DNA of 64,000 nucleotides from Ewingella sp. CoE-038-23 (GTDB lineage Bacteria > Pseudomonadota > Gammaproteobacteria > Enterobacterales > Enterobacteriaceae). The stretch covers positions 55,735 to 119,734 of the forward strand of contig NZ_JAZHOH010000004.1 in assembly GCF_040419245.1 (NCBI RefSeq). Reading direction: 5' to 3'. The notes under the pieces were generated by a model, which worked only from the letters and a program-made list of their open reading frames with translations, was not told the origin of the DNA and did no database searches. Positions 17,867 through 29,148 of the stretch are shown in pieces. The translations under genes were made by a program, and so were the position numbers. The stretch's first letter is position 1; every line of letters begins with the position of its first letter.

Positions 17867-18724
17867 ATGACAAAAGAAATGCAAACTTTAGCATTAGTTC
17901 CCCAAGGTAGTCTGGAAGCCTATATTCGGGCCGCCAATACTTATCCTATGCTCACCGCAGAGGAAGAACGGGCGCTGGCTGAACGGCTGCATTACGATGG
18001 TGATCTGGAAGCAGCGAAACATCTGATCCTGTCTCACCTGCGCTTTGTTGCTCACATCGCCCGCAACTATTCAGGCTACGGTCTGCCACAGGCTGACCTT
18101 ATCCAAGAAGGTAATATCGGCCTGATGAAAGCGGTTCGCCGCTTTAACCCAGAAGTGGGCGTGCGTCTGGTCTCCTTCGCGGTGCACTGGATCAAAGCAG
18201 AGATTCACGAATACGTGCTGCGTAACTGGCGTATCGTGAAAGTCGCTACCACTAAGGCGCAGCGCAAGTTGTTCTTCAACCTGCGTAAAAACAAACAGCG
18301 TCTGGGCTGGTTCAGCCATGACGAAGTGGAGCACGTTGCTCGCGAGCTGGGTGTCACCAGCAAAGACGTTCTGGAAATGGAATCTCGCATGGCCGCACAG
18401 GACATGACGTTTGACCCGACTCCGGACGATGAACCACGCGACGGTGCCGCGATGGCGCCGATGCTTTATCTGCAAGATAAGAGTTCAGACTTTGCAGAAA
18501 GTATCGAGGAAGATAACTGGGATCGCGACGCGACCGACAAACTGAGCTATGCAATGGAAGGTTTGGACGAGCGTAGCCAGGACATCATCCGCGCCCGCTG
18601 GTTAGATGACGACAACAAAACCACTTTGCAGGAGCTGGCCGACAAGTACGGCGTTTCCGCAGAGCGTGTTCGTCAGCTTGAGAAGAACGCGATGAAGAAA
18701 CTGCGTTTGGCGATTGAAGCCTAA
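17867..18724 (+). CDS. rpoH: Heat-shock sigma factor RpoH (sigma-32)
   Basis: Alternative sigma factor directing RNA polymerase to heat-shock promoters, 285 residues (E. coli 284). Region 2 is visible as [20 protein letters not shown] with the DNA-melting segment, the RpoH box [10 protein letters not shown] follows near residue 132, and region 4.2 ends in the helix-turn-helix [18 protein letters not shown]. Ribosome site GAGAGGC precedes the ATG. In E. coli translation is controlled by mRNA structure near the start (an RNA thermometer), and the protein is turned over by FtsH and titrated by DnaK; the 5' coding sequence here is conserved enough for the same control to be likely. Confidence 0.98.
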   Translation: MTKEMQTLALVPQGSLEAYIRAANTYPMLTAEEERALAERLHYDGDLEAAKHLILSHLRFVAHIARNYSGYGLPQADLIQEGNIGLMKAVRRFNPEVGVRLVSFAVHWIKAEIHEYVLRNWRIVKVATTKAQRKLFFNLRKNKQRLGWFSHDEVEHVARELGVTSKDVLEMESRMAAQDMTFDPTPDDEPRDGAAMAPMLYLQDKSSDFAESIEEDNWDRDATDKLSYAMEGLDERSQDIIRARWLDDDNKTTLQELADKYGVSAERVRQLEKNAMKKLRLAIEA

Positions 18725-18760
18725 GCAGCTCTTCAGCCGCTGTACTTCAGCAAATAAAGA

Positions 18761-18787
18761 AAAAGCGACCTGCGGGTCGCTTTTTTT
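18761..18787. terminator. Terminator between convergent rpoH and panM
   Basis: AAAAGCGACC-TGC-GGGTCGCTTTTTTT forms a 7-bp GC stem extended by A-T pairs, followed by seven or more T. The A run on the other side makes it usable for panM as well. Confidence 0.92.
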
Positions 18788-18814
18788 ATGCCTAAATTTC
18801 AGCGTTCAAGCCGT

Positions 18815-19198
18815 TTAGCGATTCCATTCCCAGCCATCGGCGGTTTTATGGAATTTACAGGCCAGCATAAAGGCATCGAGGACTGGGTCAGCTTCGGCTT
18901 TCATCGTCCAGTGGGTGATTTCCGGCATCTGCGCCAGCGTATCCTCTACCAGATATAAACCCACGCCGCGGCGACGGGTCACTTCGCGCACCAGCAAATC
19001 CTGCAGTTCAGCACTTTCGCCTGTCAGGCTGACTTTAACCGCCGCCAACAGACGCTCGTTAAATTTTGCAGCGAACAGGGCGCGGTTCCCACTGAGCCAG
19101 CTTTGCCACTCGGCAGGAGAATGCTCCGGCCAGATTTTTGCCAGATCTATCAAGTCTTGCGCACTAAGCGAATCGAGTTTTTGAATGGTTAATTTCAT
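18815..19198 (-). CDS. panM: PanD maturation factor PanM (PanZ), GNAT family
   Basis: Small acetyltransferase-fold protein that binds acetyl-CoA and triggers self-cleavage of aspartate decarboxylase PanD, and limits it when CoA is plentiful. 127 residues, the E. coli length. The acetyl-CoA loop REVTRRRGVGLYLVEDTL is well conserved, as is the N-terminal MKLTI...DLAKIWPEHSP. Formerly yhhK. It stands convergent to rpoH, as in E. coli. Confidence 0.93.
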   Translation of the reverse strand: MKLTIQKLDSLSAQDLIDLAKIWPEHSPAEWQSWLSGNRALFAAKFNERLLAAVKVSLTGESAELQDLLVREVTRRRGVGLYLVEDTLAQMPEITHWTMKAEADPVLDAFMLACKFHKTADGWEWNR

Positions 19199-19618
19199 GA
19201 GGCGAACAGGCAGATAAACAGGCGCACATTATAGCGGATTGACCGCCAGCGGGGCGCGTAACTTTTTTTGTACAGTAACAGAGCAAAAACTTTTTCGGCG
19301 ATCCAACTATAAGCGATAAATGTTGGCTTTAATCAGTAAAGGCAGCGTTAACCGCTGTAGTCGTTGGCCATAGCCGCATTTATACCCAAATAAAATTCTG
19401 TTTACACCTCTTGTTTCTGATTGTGACATTTGATTTGCAGCAGAATATTCCTGTTTAATGGCATGAAAAATAAAGTCTTATTTGAAAATAAGACCCGATA
19501 AGCCGCTAACGTATTATAACTTATAACAAATTTCTTAAGTGACGATATTTTAAGCAGGCGAGAAATGCCAAAACAACACAACAAACACACATCACAAATC
19601 ATTAGATGGGGTATCAGG
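19199..19618. other. AT-rich regulatory gap upstream of the liv operon
   Basis: 420 bp between divergent panM and livJ/K. It contains a perfect 9-bp dyad GTCTTATTT-GA-AAATAAGAC at 19475-19494 and an AT-rich TATTATAAC stretch near 19512, but no -35/-10 pair with proper spacing that I trust. In E. coli Lrp and leucine repress liv genes; an Lrp site cannot be called by eye. Confidence 0.45.
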
Positions 19619-20734
19619 ATGAATATGAAATCAGGAAAAGTATTGCTGGCCGGCTGTATCGCATTGGCAATGAGCCAAGCCGCCGTGGCGAAAGACATCA
19701 AAGTCGCCATCGTCGGCGCCATGTCAGGCCCGGTAGCGCAATACGGCGACATGGAGTTCACCGGCGCAAAACAAGCTATCGCTGATATCAATGCTAAAGG
19801 CGGCATCAAGGGTGACAAACTGGTTGGCGTGGAATACGACGATGCCTGTGACCCGAAACAAGCCGTGGCGGTGGCCAACAAAGTGATTAACGACGGTATC
19901 CGTTATGTTATCGGCCACCTGTGCTCTTCTTCTACTCAGCCCGCTTCTGACATTTATGAAGATGAGGGCGTGCTGATGATCACCCCTGCCGCGACCAACG
20001 CTGACCTGACCACCCGTGGCTACAAGCTGATTATGCGCACTACCGGTTTGGACTCCGATCAGGGCCCTACGGCGGCGAAATACATCCTCAATACTATCAA
20101 GCCACAGCGCATTGCCGTGGTTCATGACAAGCAGCAGTACGGCGAAGGTCTGGCGCGCTCCGTGCAGGATAGCCTGAAGAAAAACGGCGGTAACGTGGTG
20201 CTGTTCGAAGGTATCACCGCAGGCGACAAAGACTTCTCCACGCTGGTGGCGCGTCTGAAGAAAGAGAACGTCGATTTCGTTTACTTCGGCGGTTACTACC
20301 CGGAAATGGGCCAGATCCTGCGTCAGTCAAAACAAGCCGGTCTGAATGCGAAATTCATGGGTCCGGAAGGCGTGGGTAACTCTTCCCTGTCCAACATCGC
20401 CGGTGATGCTTCCGAAGGCATGCTGGTGACTCTGCCAAAACGTTATGATCAGGTTCCTGCTAACCAGCCAATCGTTGATGCGCTGAAAGCCAAGAAACTG
20501 GACCCAACTGGCCCATTCGTCTGGACCACTTACGCTGCGCTGCAAGCTCTGACGACCGGTATGGAACGCAGCGGAAGTATGGAACCGGCTGACATCGCCA
20601 AAAACCTGAAGTCTCAATCGGTGGACACCGTGATGGGCCCACTGAGCTGGGATGAGAAGGGCGACCTGAAAGGCTTCGAGTTCGGTATTTTCGAGTGGCA
20701 CAAAGACGGTACTTCTACCCCAATTAAACCATAA
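19619..20734 (+). CDS. livJ: Branched-chain amino acid ABC transporter periplasmic binding protein (LivJ/LivK type)
   Basis: Periplasmic receptor for leucine, isoleucine and valine, 371 residues. I chose the start at 19619 ([13 protein letters not shown]) because it gives a normal signal peptide of about 24 residues ending in AVA; the frame is open 18 codons further. The mature part has the family disulfide cysteines in DDACDP and [12 protein letters not shown]. coli has two paralogues, LivJ and LivK; this protein resembles LivJ in the signal peptide, [15 protein letters not shown] and SVDTVMGPL, and LivK in part of the middle. It occupies the livK position before livHMGF and is the only binding protein here. 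Confidence 0.9.
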   Translation: MNMKSGKVLLAGCIALAMSQAAVAKDIKVAIVGAMSGPVAQYGDMEFTGAKQAIADINAKGGIKGDKLVGVEYDDACDPKQAVAVANKVINDGIRYVIGHLCSSSTQPASDIYEDEGVLMITPAATNADLTTRGYKLIMRTTGLDSDQGPTAAKYILNTIKPQRIAVVHDKQQYGEGLARSVQDSLKKNGGNVVLFEGITAGDKDFSTLVARLKKENVDFVYFGGYYPEMGQILRQSKQAGLNAKFMGPEGVGNSSLSNIAGDASEGMLVTLPKRYDQVPANQPIVDALKAKKLDPTGPFVWTTYAALQALTTGMERSGSMEPADIAKNLKSQSVDTVMGPLSWDEKGDLKGFEFGIFEWHKDGTSTPIKP

Positions 20735-20755
20735 CCGCAGCAAAGTGGTTCTTCC

Positions 20756-20781
20756 CTCCCTCTTCTGAAAAGGGGAGGGAG
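20756..20781 (+). terminator. Hairpin between the binding-protein gene and livH
   Basis: CTCCCTC and GAGGGAG pair across a 12-nt loop just downstream of the binding-protein stop; no T-tract follows. Such hairpins after binding-protein genes usually protect the upstream mRNA and lower expression of the membrane genes; that role is inferred. Confidence 0.55.
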
Positions 20782-20821
20782 TTGCACCAGTTATCAAACC
20801 CTTGAAGTAAAAGGATAGGGT

Positions 20822-21748
20822 ATGTCAGAGCAGTTCCTATATTTCATTCAGCAGATGTTCAACGGCGTGACGTTGGGCAGCACCTATGCGCTGATCGCCA
20901 TTGGCTACACCATGGTTTACGGCATTATCGGCATGATCAACTTCGCCCACGGCGAGGTGTATATGATCGGCAGCTATGTCTCTTTTATTGTCATCGCCGC
21001 GTTAATGATGATGGGGATCGACGCCAGCTGGTTGCTGATCGGCGCCGGATTCATCGCCGCGATTGTGATCTCCAGTGCCTACGGCTGGAGCATTGAGCGC
21101 GTGGCCTATAAGCCAGTGCGAAATTCTAAACGCCTGATTGCGCTGATCTCCGCCATCGGGATGTCGATATTCCTGCAAAACTACGTCAGCCTGACCCAAG
21201 GCTCGCGCGACCTCGCGCTGCCAAGCCTGGTGACGGGCCAGTGGACGCTTGGCGTCGCCAACGGCTTTGCCGCGACTATCAGCACCATGCAGCTCATCAT
21301 CTGGATTGTGACTTTTGTCGCCATGCTGGCCCTGACGCTGTTTATCCGCTATTCCCGCATGGGTCGCGCCTGTCGCGCCTGCGCCGAAGATTTGAAAATG
21401 GCCAGCCTGCTGGGCATTAGCACTGACCGCGTGATCTCCCTGACCTTCGTTATCGGCGCATTAATGGCGGCGGTGGCGGGCGTGCTGCTGGGGCAATTCT
21501 ACGGCGTGATTAACCCGTACATTGGCTTTATGGCGGGGATGAAAGCCTTCACCGCGGCGGTTCTCGGTGGCATCGGCAGCATTCCGGGCGCGATGATTGG
21601 CGGCCTGATTTTAGGCGTAGCCGAAGCCCTGACCTCGGCCTATCTCAGCACCGAATATAAAGACGTGGTGTCGTTTGCCCTGCTGATCGTGGTGTTGCTG
21701 GTGTTGCCAACTGGCATCTTGGGTCGCCCGGAGGTTGAGAAAGTATGA
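20822..21748 (+). CDS. livH: Branched-chain amino acid ABC permease LivH
   Basis: Inner-membrane permease subunit, 308 residues, the E. coli length, with about eight helices. Conserved [33 protein letters not shown] near the N-terminus and the ATPase-coupling loop [19 protein letters not shown] are present. Ribosome site AAAGGATAGGGT. It overlaps livM by 4 bp (ATGA). Confidence 0.97.
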   Translation: MSEQFLYFIQQMFNGVTLGSTYALIAIGYTMVYGIIGMINFAHGEVYMIGSYVSFIVIAALMMMGIDASWLLIGAGFIAAIVISSAYGWSIERVAYKPVRNSKRLIALISAIGMSIFLQNYVSLTQGSRDLALPSLVTGQWTLGVANGFAATISTMQLIIWIVTFVAMLALTLFIRYSRMGRACRACAEDLKMASLLGISTDRVISLTFVIGALMAAVAGVLLGQFYGVINPYIGFMAGMKAFTAAVLGGIGSIPGAMIGGLILGVAEALTSAYLSTEYKDVVSFALLIVVLLVLPTGILGRPEVEKV

Positions 21749-23034
21749 AGCATCTCAACCTGTTTAACGCGCTGCTCTCCGCCTTCGTTTTACTGGTTTT
21801 AGCCTCCTTTATCATGGGGCTGCAACTGAGCCTTGATGGCACCAAGCTGGTGGTGAACGGCGCAGGCGAAGTGCGCTGGACGTGGATTGCCATCGGCTGC
21901 GCCGTGGTGTTCGTCTTCCAGCTGTTCCGCCCGTTAATGAGCAGCGGCCTGAAGAAAATTTCTGGCCCAAGCTTTGTCCTGCCGAGCTTTGATGGTTCAA
22001 CGCCGAAGCAGAAACTGCTGGCGCTGGTGCTGATTATTGCCGCTATCGCGTGGCCTTTTATTGTCTCACGCGGCACGGTGGACATCGCCACCCTGACCCT
22101 GATCTACATCATGCTTGGCCTTGGGCTGAACGTGGTGGTTGGCCTGTCTGGCCTGCTGGTGCTGGGCTACGGCGGTTTTTACGCCATCGGTGCCTACACC
22201 TACGCGCTGCTGAATCACTATTACGGCATCGGTTTTTGGGAAGCGTTACCACTGGCCGGTCTGGTTTCTGCCGCCTTTGGCTTCCTGCTTGGCTTCCCGG
22301 TGCTCAGGCTGCGCGGCGACTATCTGGCGATCGTCACCCTCGGCTTTGGGGAAATTGTCCGTATTCTGCTGCTGAACAACACCTCGATCACCGGCGGGCC
22401 GAACGGCATTAGCCAAATTCCAAAACCGACGCTGTTTGGTCTGGAATTTAGCCGCACCCCGCGCGACGGCGGCTGGGACACCTTCAGTAACTTCTTTGGC
22501 GTGGCCTATGACCCGAGCGATCGCATCATCTTCTTATATATGGTGGCGCTGCTGTTGGTGGTCTTGACCCTGTTCGTCATCAACCGCCTGCTGCGCATGC
22601 CGCTGGGCCGCGCGTGGGAAGCCCTGCGTGAAGATGAAATCGCCTGCCGCTCGCTGGGCCTTAACCCGACGCGCATCAAGCTCACCGCCTTTACTATCAG
22701 CGCCGCGTTTGCCGGTTTCGCCGGGACGCTGTTCGCCGCGCGTCAGGGCTTCGTCAGCCCGGAATCCTTCACCTTCGTCGAGTCCGCCTTCGTGCTGGCA
22801 ATCGTGGTATTGGGCGGTATGGGCTCGCAGTTTGCGGTTATTCTGGCGGCGATTTTGCTGGTGGTGTCGCGCGAACTGATGCGTGATTTGAATGAATACA
22901 GCATGTTGCTGCTCGGTGCATTGATGGTTCTGATGATGATCTGGCGTCCACAGGGCCTGTTGCCGATGAAACGCCCACAGTTGAAATTAAAATTGTCTAA
23001 AAGACAAATCGCCGACAAAGGAGAGCAAGCATGA
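21745..23034 (+). CDS. livM: Branched-chain amino acid ABC permease LivM
   Basis: Second permease subunit, 429 residues (E. coli 425). An N-terminal helical extension of about 110 residues precedes the conserved permease core [28 protein letters not shown]. The coupling loop reads [21 protein letters not shown]. It overlaps livH and livG by 4 bp each, so the permease and ATPase genes are translationally coupled. Confidence 0.97.
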   Translation: MKHLNLFNALLSAFVLLVLASFIMGLQLSLDGTKLVVNGAGEVRWTWIAIGCAVVFVFQLFRPLMSSGLKKISGPSFVLPSFDGSTPKQKLLALVLIIAAIAWPFIVSRGTVDIATLTLIYIMLGLGLNVVVGLSGLLVLGYGGFYAIGAYTYALLNHYYGIGFWEALPLAGLVSAAFGFLLGFPVLRLRGDYLAIVTLGFGEIVRILLLNNTSITGGPNGISQIPKPTLFGLEFSRTPRDGGWDTFSNFFGVAYDPSDRIIFLYMVALLLVVLTLFVINRLLRMPLGRAWEALREDEIACRSLGLNPTRIKLTAFTISAAFAGFAGTLFAARQGFVSPESFTFVESAFVLAIVVLGGMGSQFAVILAAILLVVSRELMRDLNEYSMLLLGALMVLMMIWRPQGLLPMKRPQLKLKLSKRQIADKGEQA

Positions 23035-23801
23035 GTAGGCAACCTCTCTTGTCAGTAGAAGGTTTGATGATGCGTTTTGGCGGCCTGCTGGCGGTGAACA
23101 ACGTGGCGTTAAACCTCAATCAGGGCGAAATCGTCTCGCTGATTGGCCCCAACGGCGCCGGTAAAACCACGGTGTTTAACTGCCTGACCGGTTTTTATAA
23201 GCCAAGCGGCGGCACCATCAAGCTGCGCGACCAGCATCTCGAGGGTTTGCCGGGCCAGAAGATTGCCCGCATGGGCGTGGTGCGAACCTTCCAGCATGTG
23301 CGCCTGTTCCGCGAAATGACCGTGATTGAAAACCTGCTGGTAGCCCAGCATCAACACCTTAAAAGCGGCATGCTGGCTGGCCTGTTTAAGACGCCGGGCT
23401 TTCGTAAAGCCGAGGCAGAAGCCTTGGACCGCGCCGCAGACTGGCTGGAGCGCGTCGGCTTGCTCGAACTGGCAAACCGTCAGGCGGGGAATCTGGCTTA
23501 CGGCCAGCAGCGCCGTCTGGAAATCGTCCGTTGTATGGTGACGCGCCCTGAAATCCTGATGCTCGACGAACCCGCCGCCGGGCTTAACCCGCGCGAAACG
23601 GAAGAGCTAAACCAGCTGATCGCCGAGCTGCGTAACCAGCACAATGTGTCAGTTTTATTGATCGAACATGACATGAAGCTGGTGATGGGCATTTCGGACC
23701 GCATCTATGTGGTGAATCAGGGAACGCCGCTGGCACAGGGCACTCCGGCAGAAATTCGTAATAACCCAGACGTCATTCGTGCGTACTTGGGCGAAGGGTA
23801 A
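23031..23801 (+). CDS. livG: Branched-chain amino acid ABC ATPase LivG
   Basis: Cytosolic ATPase subunit, 256 residues (E. coli 255). Walker [10 protein letters not shown], signature [13 protein letters not shown], Walker [14 protein letters not shown] and the LivG-specific [15 protein letters not shown] segment are intact. It follows livM with a 4-bp overlap and precedes livF by 13 bp. Confidence 0.97.
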   Translation: MSRQPLLSVEGLMMRFGGLLAVNNVALNLNQGEIVSLIGPNGAGKTTVFNCLTGFYKPSGGTIKLRDQHLEGLPGQKIARMGVVRTFQHVRLFREMTVIENLLVAQHQHLKSGMLAGLFKTPGFRKAEAEALDRAADWLERVGLLELANRQAGNLAYGQQRRLEIVRCMVTRPEILMLDEPAAGLNPRETEELNQLIAELRNQHNVSVLLIEHDMKLVMGISDRIYVVNQGTPLAQGTPAEIRNNPDVIRAYLGEG

Positions 23802-23814
23802 GGGGCAGAACGCG

Positions 23815-24516
23815 ATGTTGTCATTTAATCAGGTATCCGCCCATTACGGCAAAATTCAGGCGCTGCACGAAGTCAGCCTGCACATCAATAAGGGTGAAAT
23901 TGTTACCCTTATCGGGGCCAACGGCGCGGGCAAAACCACGCTGCTGGGTAGCCTGTGCGGCGAGCCTCGCGCCAGCCATGGCTCTATTGTTTTTGAAGGT
24001 CAGGACATCACCCAGTGGCCGACCGCCAAAATCATGCGTGGCGATATCGCCATCGTGCCGGAAGGGCGTCGGGTGTTTTCGCGCATGACGGTAGAGGAGA
24101 ATCTGGCGATGGGCGGCTTCTTTGCCACCCGCGACCAGTATCAGCAGCGCCTCCAGCGCGTGTTCGAGCTGTTCCCACGTTTGAAAGAGCGTCGCGCTCA
24201 GCGTTCCGGCACCATGTCCGGCGGGGAACAGCAGATGCTGGCGATTGGCCGGGCATTGATGAGCCAGCCGCGCCTGCTGCTGCTCGACGAGCCTTCGCTA
24301 GGTTTAGCACCAATTATCATTCAGCAGATTTTCGACACTATCCAACAGCTGCGTGAAGAGGGGATGACTATCTTCCTGGTCGAGCAAAACGCCAATCAGG
24401 CCTTGAAGCTGGCGGACCGTGGCTACGTGCTGGAAAACGGCCACGTGGTGCTGGAGGACAGTGGCGCAGCTCTATTAGCCAACGAAGCTGTACGCTCTGC
24501 CTATCTCGGCGCTTAG
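23815..24516 (+). CDS. livF: Branched-chain amino acid ABC ATPase LivF
   Basis: Second ATPase of the Liv complex, 233 residues (E. coli 237). The start at 23815 (MLSFNQVSAHYGK) is set by alignment; an upstream in-frame start would lie inside livG. Walker A GANGAGKTT, signature MSGGEQQMLAIGRALM and Walker B LLLLDEPSLGLAP are intact. The ERIC element begins immediately after its stop codon. Confidence 0.97.
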   Translation: MLSFNQVSAHYGKIQALHEVSLHINKGEIVTLIGANGAGKTTLLGSLCGEPRASHGSIVFEGQDITQWPTAKIMRGDIAIVPEGRRVFSRMTVEENLAMGGFFATRDQYQQRLQRVFELFPRLKERRAQRSGTMSGGEQQMLAIGRALMSQPRLLLLDEPSLGLAPIIIQQIFDTIQQLREEGMTIFLVEQNANQALKLADRGYVLENGHVVLEDSGAALLANEAVRSAYLGA

Positions 24517-24643
24517 CTTACCCTGCATCCTTCACGCTGCCTCTGCGTTGGCTGCCTTCATTCACCCCAGTCACTTACCTGTGTAAGCTCCTGGGGATTC
24601 ATTCAGTTGCCGCCTGGATGCAACGCAAATGATTTTGGGTAAG
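24517..24643. repeat. ERIC element, 127 bp, after livF
   Basis: Runs from CTTACCC to GGGTAAG, complementary ends exactly 127 bp apart, the canonical ERIC length. The core TCACCCCAGTCACTTAC and GTAAGCTCCTGGGGATTCA match the consensus used for ERIC typing. It starts at the base after the livF stop and precedes the operon terminator, so it is transcribed as part of the liv mRNA. Confidence 0.95.
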
Positions 24644-24663
24644 TGGTAGAAGGCTTAAATCTT

Positions 24664-24692
24664 AAGGACATCTTCGGATGTCCTTTTTACTT
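24664..24692 (+). terminator. Terminator of the liv operon
   Basis: AAGGACATC-TTCG-GATGTCCTTTTTAC: a 9-bp stem closed by the very stable UUCG tetraloop and followed by a T-tract. Confidence 0.93.
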
Positions 24693-24718
24693 TTATTTTT
24701 CTCTCTTTCGTAACTCTG

Positions 24719-24758
24719 CTGTCACCTGCCTGTAACCAAATCATTATTTTTCTGTCAT
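24719..24758 (+). promoter_or_regulatory. Pho boxes upstream of ugpB
   Basis: CTGTCAC (24719-24725), CTGTAAC (24730-24736) and CTGTCAT (24752-24758) are spaced 11 and 22 bp apart, in phase with the 11-bp PhoB repeat. The ugp operon is PhoB-controlled in E. coli, so phosphate-starvation induction is likely here. Confidence 0.85.
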
Positions 24759-24836
24759 TTATGCATGTCATGTTAGCTCCCGAATAAGAAGATCCTTACG
24801 ACACCGTCACTACACAGCCCTCTTCAGGAGACAAGC

Positions 24837-26153
24837 ATGCTTAAGCACGCTGTTACAAAAACGACACTTTGCATTGCACTGGCATTCGCGTTCAGCACCC
24901 AGGCGATGGCGGTAACGGAAATACCTTTCTGGCACTCAATGGACGGCGAGTTGGGCAAAGAGGTGAACTCTCTGGCCGACCGTTTTAATCAGGCTCATCC
25001 TGACGTCAAAATCGTGCCGGTTTACAAAGGCAAGTATGATGAAAGTCTGGCAGCAGGCATCGCGGCTTACCGTAGCGGCAAAGCGCCAGCCATTCTGCAA
25101 GTTTATGAAGTAGGCACGGCGACCATGATGGCGAGTAAAGCGATCAAGCCGGTCTACGAAGTCTTTTCCGACGCGGGCATCAAAGAAGACGTTTCCCAGT
25201 TCGTTCCGACTGTCTCGGGCTATTACTCGGATTCTAAAGGGCGCCTGCTGTCACAGCCTTTCAACAGCTCCACGCCGGTGCTGTACTACAACAAAGACGC
25301 CTTTAAGAAGGCTGGCCTGAACCCTGATCAACCGCCAAAAACTTGGCAGGACATGGCGGCTTACACTGAGAAGCTGCGTCAGTCAGGCGTGAAATGTGGC
25401 TACGCCAGCGGCTGGCAGGGTTGGATTCAGATTGAGAACTTTAGCGCATGGCATGCTCTGCCAATCGCCACCAAAAACAACGGTTTCGATGGCACTGACG
25501 CGGTTCTGGAATTCAACAAACCGTTGCAGGTCAAGCACATCCAGATGCTGGAAGACATGAACAAGAAGGGTGATTTCACCTACTTGGGTCGTAAAGACGA
25601 GTCCACCGCCAAGTTCTACAACGGTGACTGCGCGATGACCACCGCGTCTTCAGGTTCACTGGCTGACATCCGTCAGTACGCTAAATTCAACTACGGCGTG
25701 GGCATGATGCCTTACGACGCAGACGTGAAAGATGCGCCACAGAACGCCATCATCGGCGGCGCAAGCCTGTGGGTGATGAACGGTAAAGATAAAGAAACTT
25801 ACAAAGGCGTTGCTGAGTTCCTGCAATTCCTGACTACTCCGGCTATCGCCGCTGAATGGCACCAGAAAACCGGTTACCTGCCAGTGACGACCGCGGCTTA
25901 TGAGCTGACTAAGCAACAAGGCTTCTACGAGAAGAACCCAGGTTCTGACGTAGCGACTCGCCAGATGCTGAACAAGCCACCATTGCCGTTCACTAAAGGT
26001 CTGCGTCTGGGCAACATGCCACAGATTCGTACCATCGTAGACGAAGAGTTGGAAAGCGTGTGGAGCGGCAAGAAGACGGCTCAGCAGGCTCTGGATTCAG
26101 CTGTAGAGCGCGGTAATCTGTTATTGCGTCGCTTCGAAGCTTCCACTAAGTAA
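24837..26153 (+). CDS. ugpB: Glycerol-3-phosphate ABC transporter binding protein UgpB
   Basis: Periplasmic receptor for sn-glycerol-3-phosphate and glycerophosphodiesters, 438 residues, the E. coli length. Signal peptide of about 25 residues ends [13 protein letters not shown]. Family segments [27 protein letters not shown] and GGASLWVM are intact. Ribosome site AGGAGACAAGC. Start of ugpBAECQ; unusually, 183 bp separate it from ugpA and hold a long palindrome. Confidence 0.97.
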   Translation: MLKHAVTKTTLCIALAFAFSTQAMAVTEIPFWHSMDGELGKEVNSLADRFNQAHPDVKIVPVYKGKYDESLAAGIAAYRSGKAPAILQVYEVGTATMMASKAIKPVYEVFSDAGIKEDVSQFVPTVSGYYSDSKGRLLSQPFNSSTPVLYYNKDAFKKAGLNPDQPPKTWQDMAAYTEKLRQSGVKCGYASGWQGWIQIENFSAWHALPIATKNNGFDGTDAVLEFNKPLQVKHIQMLEDMNKKGDFTYLGRKDESTAKFYNGDCAMTTASSGSLADIRQYAKFNYGVGMMPYDADVKDAPQNAIIGGASLWVMNGKDKETYKGVAEFLQFLTTPAIAAEWHQKTGYLPVTTAAYELTKQQGFYEKNPGSDVATRQMLNKPPLPFTKGLRLGNMPQIRTIVDEELESVWSGKKTAQQALDSAVERGNLLLRRFEASTK

Positions 26154-26164
26154 CTATCGGCTAC

Positions 26165-26270
26165 TGCGCTTCGCCAGTCTGGGATTGGGCAGTGCTCGAA
26201 ATCCTCATGGACTCAATGTCCACTGTGGTTTCTGCGCGCTGTCCGCACCCAGTCTGGCTTTGCTCGCTAC
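26165..26270. repeat. Long imperfect palindrome between ugpB and ugpA
   Basis: Arms of about 45 bp (roughly 26175-26216 and 26219-26262) are complementary at around three quarters of positions, including GCCAGTCTGGG against CCCAGTCTGGC. It is different from ERIC in sequence. In RNA it would form one extended hairpin inside the ugp transcript. I see no second copy in the window, so 'repeat' is inferred from the MITE/REP-like form. Confidence 0.6.
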
Positions 26271-26336
26271 GCCTCGTACCGAGTTGCCTTTCTTCGATTC
26301 TATCTCTTGTCTTTTCGCTTTAACGAGTAACCCACT

Positions 26337-27224
26337 ATGAGTTCACATCGCCCCGGTTTTGGTTGTAGCTGGCTGCCTTACGCGCTGGTGTTGCCGCAAC
26401 TGCTGATCACCGTGATTTTCTTTTTATGGCCTGCCGGTCAAGCCTTGTGGTATTCGGTGCAAACGCTGGATCCTTTCGGTTTATCGAGTGAGTTTGTCGG
26501 ACTGAGCAACTTCAAACAGCTGTTTCATGACTCCTACTACCTCGACTCTTTCTACACCACGCTGAAATTCAGTTTCCTCGTGGCGTTTATCGGTCTTGCT
26601 GTTTCGCTATTTTTTGCCGCGCTGGTGGACCACGTGGTGCGCGCTAGCCGCATTTACCAGACGCTAATGATCCTGCCGTACGCCGTCGCGCCCGCCGTGG
26701 CCGCCGTGCTCTGGATGTTCCTGTTTAGCCCCGGCCTCGGCCTTATCACCCACTTCCTTGGGTCAATCGGCTATGACTGGAACCACGCGCAGAACAGCGG
26801 ACAGGCGATGTTCTTGGTGGTGTTGGCCTCGGTCTGGAAGCAGGTCAGCTACAACTTCCTGTTCTTCCTCGCCGCGCTGCAATCTATCCCTAAATCTCTG
26901 GTTGAAGCCGCCGCCATTGACGGCGCGGGCCCGGTGCGCCGCTTCTTCAATCTGGTGCTGCCGCTGATTTCGCCAGTGAGCTTCTTCCTGCTGGTGGTTA
27001 ACTTGGTTTACGCCTTCTTCGACACCTTCCCGGTGATTGATGCGGCGACCGCGGGCGGCCCGGTTCAGGCCACTACCACCCTGATTTATAAGGTTTACCG
27101 CGAAGGTTTCGCCGGTCTGGATCTCTCCAGCTCCGCCGCGCAGTCAGTGGTGTTGATGGTGCTGGTATGCGGCCTGACGTTTATTCAGTTCCGCTTTGTC
27201 GAGCGTAAGGTGCGTTACCAATGA
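26337..27224 (+). CDS. ugpA: Glycerol-3-phosphate ABC permease UgpA
   Basis: Inner-membrane permease of the MalF type, 295 residues (E. coli 295), six helices. The coupling (EAA) loop is [24 protein letters not shown]. The ribosome site is poor (ACGAG). It overlaps ugpE by 4 bp. Confidence 0.97.
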   Translation: MSSHRPGFGCSWLPYALVLPQLLITVIFFLWPAGQALWYSVQTLDPFGLSSEFVGLSNFKQLFHDSYYLDSFYTTLKFSFLVAFIGLAVSLFFAALVDHVVRASRIYQTLMILPYAVAPAVAAVLWMFLFSPGLGLITHFLGSIGYDWNHAQNSGQAMFLVVLASVWKQVSYNFLFFLAALQSIPKSLVEAAAIDGAGPVRRFFNLVLPLISPVSFFLLVVNLVYAFFDTFPVIDAATAGGPVQATTTLIYKVYREGFAGLDLSSSAAQSVVLMVLVCGLTFIQFRFVERKVRYQ

Positions 27225-28066
27225 TTGAGAACCGTAGAGGGCTGGATATTTTCAGCCACACCATGCTTATCCTCGGCGTGCTGGTGATCCTGTTCCCGCT
27301 GTACGTGGCTTTTGTCGCGGCAACGCTGGATAACAAACAGATTTTTGAAGTGCCGATGTCGCTCATTCCGGGTTCACACCTGTGGGACAACATCCGCACT
27401 ATCTGGACGCAGGGCGTGGGCGACGGCAGCCCGGCCTTTGGTCGCATGCTGGTGAACAGCTTTATCATGGCGATGGTCATCACTATCGGTAAGATTTCGG
27501 TGTCGATGCTGTCGGCTTACGCCATCGTCTACTTCCGTTTCCCGCTGCGTAACCTATTCTTCTGGCTGATTTTCTTGACGCTGATGCTGCCGGTAGAAGT
27601 GCGTATCTTCCCGACTATTCAGGTGATTTCCAACCTGAACATGATGGACAGCTACACCGGCCTGACGCTGCCCCTGATGGCCTCGGCCACCGCCACCTTC
27701 CTGTTCCGCCAGTTCTTTATGACCTTGCCGGACGAACTGCTGGAAGCCGCGCGTATCGACGGCGCGAGCGCCATGCGCTTTTTCTGGGACATCGTCCTGC
27801 CGTTATCGAAAACCAATCTGGCGGCGCTGTTCGTTATCACCTTTATCTACGGCTGGAACCAGTATTTGTGGCCGATCCTCATCACCAGCGACGCCTCGAT
27901 GGGCACGGCGGTGGCGGGAATTAAAAGCATGATCTCTTCCGGCGACGGTTCCACCCAGTGGAATCAGGTCATGGCAGCGATGATTTTGACTTTATTGCCC
28001 CCGCTTGCGGTGGTGCTCCTGATGCAGCGCTGGTTTGTGCGCGGTCTGGTAGACAGTGAGAAGTAA
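27221..28066 (+). CDS. ugpE: Glycerol-3-phosphate ABC permease UgpE
   Basis: MalG-type permease partner of UgpA, 281 residues, the E. coli length. The EAA loop reads [24 protein letters not shown]; six helices. It begins inside the end of ugpA (ATGA) and ends 6 bp before ugpC. Confidence 0.97.
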   Translation: MIENRRGLDIFSHTMLILGVLVILFPLYVAFVAATLDNKQIFEVPMSLIPGSHLWDNIRTIWTQGVGDGSPAFGRMLVNSFIMAMVITIGKISVSMLSAYAIVYFRFPLRNLFFWLIFLTLMLPVEVRIFPTIQVISNLNMMDSYTGLTLPLMASATATFLFRQFFMTLPDELLEAARIDGASAMRFFWDIVLPLSKTNLAALFVITFIYGWNQYLWPILITSDASMGTAVAGIKSMISSGDGSTQWNQVMAAMILTLLPPLAVVLLMQRWFVRGLVDSEK

Positions 28067-28072
28067 TACGAC

Positions 28073-29146
<1,074 letters not shown>

Positions 29147-29148
29147 AC

